Shown here one piece after another: positions 13,658 to 14,482 of a stretch of DNA of 14,482 nt. A program made the position numbers and the translations under genes. The DNA is from an uncultured Lachnospiraceae bacterium. GTDB taxonomy: Bacteria; Bacillota; Clostridia; Lachnospirales; Lachnospiraceae. The stretch spans positions 1-14,482 of the forward strand of contig CATYEA010000023.1 in NCBI GenBank assembly GCA_958405355.1, given 5' to 3'. The notes under the pieces are model-generated. The model was not told where the DNA came from. It made no database searches and saw nothing but the letters and a program-made list of their open reading frames with translations. How positions within the stretch are numbered: the stretch's first letter is position 1; every line of letters begins with the position of its first letter.

Positions 13658-14482
13658 ATGATGGGAACAGCAATCGTAACATTGAAAAAGGGCGAAGGCC
13701 GGACGTTAAAGGCCGGAGGTGCCTGGGTTTTTGATAATGAAATCGATACGGTGATGGGTAATTATGATAACGGCGGGGATGTTATTGTCCGGGATTTTGA
13801 CGGATATCCGATGGGCCGTGGATTTATAAATAATGCTTCAAAAATTCGCATCCGCATGATGACGCGGAATGTGGATCAGGAGATAGATGAAGAATTTTTA
13901 AGAATGCGTGTAAAAAACGCCTGGGAATACCGGAAAAAGGTCATTGACACGGAGAGCTGCCGGGTGATTTTTGGCGAGGCCGACTTCCTTCCGGGACTGG
14001 TCGTGGATAAATTTTCGGATGTCCTTGTGGTTCAGTCGCTGGCCCTGGGCATTGATAAATATAAAATGCAGATTATTGATTTGTTAAAAGAAGTTATGGC
14101 GGAAGACGGAATCCGGATTCGCGGCGTCTATGAGCGGAGCGATGCGAAGGTTCGCCAACAGGAAGGCATGGAGCGGGTGAAGGGCTTCATTGGTGAAGCC
14201 TTTGATACGAAAGTGCCGATTGTGGAAAATGGTGTCAAATACATGGTCGATGTGAAAGACGGACAGAAAACTGGTTTCTTCCTGGACCAGAAAGAGAACC
14301 GGAAAGCAGTAGGAAATTTAAGCAAGGGTTTTGAAGTGCTGGATTGTTTCACTCATACCGGTTCCTTTGCTTTAAATGCGGCCCTCGGCGGTGCGGCTCA
14401 TGTGACCGGCGTGGATGCGTCCCAGTTGGCTGTGGATCAGGCACGGGAAAATGCGGTCTTAAATGGCGTGGATTCCTTTGTG
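13658..14482 (+). CDS. Class I SAM-dependent rRNA methyltransferase, RlmI-like (3' truncated by window edge)
   Basis: The reading frame is open to the window end: 275 residues of about 390-400. An N-terminal PUA-like domain (about 4-70, with AIVTLKKGEGRTLKAGGAWVF) is followed by the RlmI-type middle segment GEADFLPGLVVDKF (106-119). GQKTGFFLDQKENR (202-215) and the SAM-binding region LDCFTHTGSFALNAALGG (228-245), then TGVDASQLAVDQARENAVLNG (to about 270), are present. The final catalytic loop with its cysteine lies beyond the window. E. coli RlmI makes m5C1962 in 23S rRNA; orthology here is likely but not certain. Adjacent ATGs at 13658 and 13661 both follow GAGGG; 13661 has the better spacing. 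Confidence 0.92.
   Translation, partial: MMGTAIVTLKKGEGRTLKAGGAWVFDNEIDTVMGNYDNGGDVIVRDFDGYPMGRGFINNASKIRIRMMTRNVDQEIDEEFLRMRVKNAWEYRKKVIDTESCRVIFGEADFLPGLVVDKFSDVLVVQSLALGIDKYKMQIIDLLKEVMAEDGIRIRGVYERSDAKVRQQEGMERVKGFIGEAFDTKVPIVENGVKYMVDVKDGQKTGFFLDQKENRKAVGNLSKGFEVLDCFTHTGSFALNAALGGAAHVTGVDASQLAVDQARENAVLNGVDSFV

Overview
The window looks like chromosomal DNA from an anaerobic, low-to-moderate-GC Firmicute, most likely a gut Lachnospiraceae-type Clostridium relative. The signs are a split acetyl-CoA carboxylase (accC-accD-accA) followed by a FabK/nitronate-monooxygenase-like flavoprotein, strong AGGAGG-type ribosome binding sites, an L-lactate dehydrogenase, a PD-(D/E)XK 'transposase-nuclease' relic, a DUF3796-type membrane protein paired with a short XRE regulator, and a GH13 alpha-glucosidase. 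The species assignment is inference; no rRNA or tRNA gene is present.

Layout: (1) 1-3632, the 3' end of a fatty-acid synthesis operon: accC (5' truncated by the window edge), accD, accA and a FabK-like flavoprotein, all on + with overlaps or gaps of a few bases. (2) 3696-4988, an AT-rich membrane protein with a YcxB-like domain that stands out in base composition. (3) 5141-5834, a broken Rpn/PD-(D/E)XK nuclease gene with its catalytic core deleted and a frame change, closed by a good terminator. (4) 5984-6946, L-lactate dehydrogenase with its own promoter. (5) 6945-7951, a compact regulatory region with three copies of AGTGATATATTT that combines the ldh terminators and the promoter of a membrane protein/XRE regulator pair. 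(6) 7941-9735 (-), two overlapping EamA/DMT transporters. (7) 9819-10376, a Nudix hydrolase. (8) 10378-11262 (-), an AraC-family regulator divergent from (9) a GH13 alpha-glucosidase (11390-13114). (10) 13150-13542 (-), a small CmpB-like membrane protein. (11) 13658-window end, the 5' part of a PUA+SAM rRNA methyltransferase.

How the parts work together: AccC, AccD and AccA, with a biotin carrier protein encoded outside the window, make malonyl-CoA for fatty-acid synthesis. The FabK-like protein at the end of the operon may act as an enoyl-ACP reductase or a related flavin oxidoreductase. Ldh regenerates NAD+ in fermentation. The AraC regulator probably controls the divergent alpha-glucosidase, since imperfect direct repeats lie between them and one overlaps the glucosidase -10. 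The XRE regulator probably controls its own operon through the AGTGATATATTT repeats. Most of the window is ordinary core metabolism. The most unusual parts are the promoter/operator/terminator composite at 6945-7039, the Cys-rich tail of the FabK-like protein, and the AT-rich YcxB-like membrane protein. I found no CRISPR array, no intact insertion sequence, and no clear new defence system.
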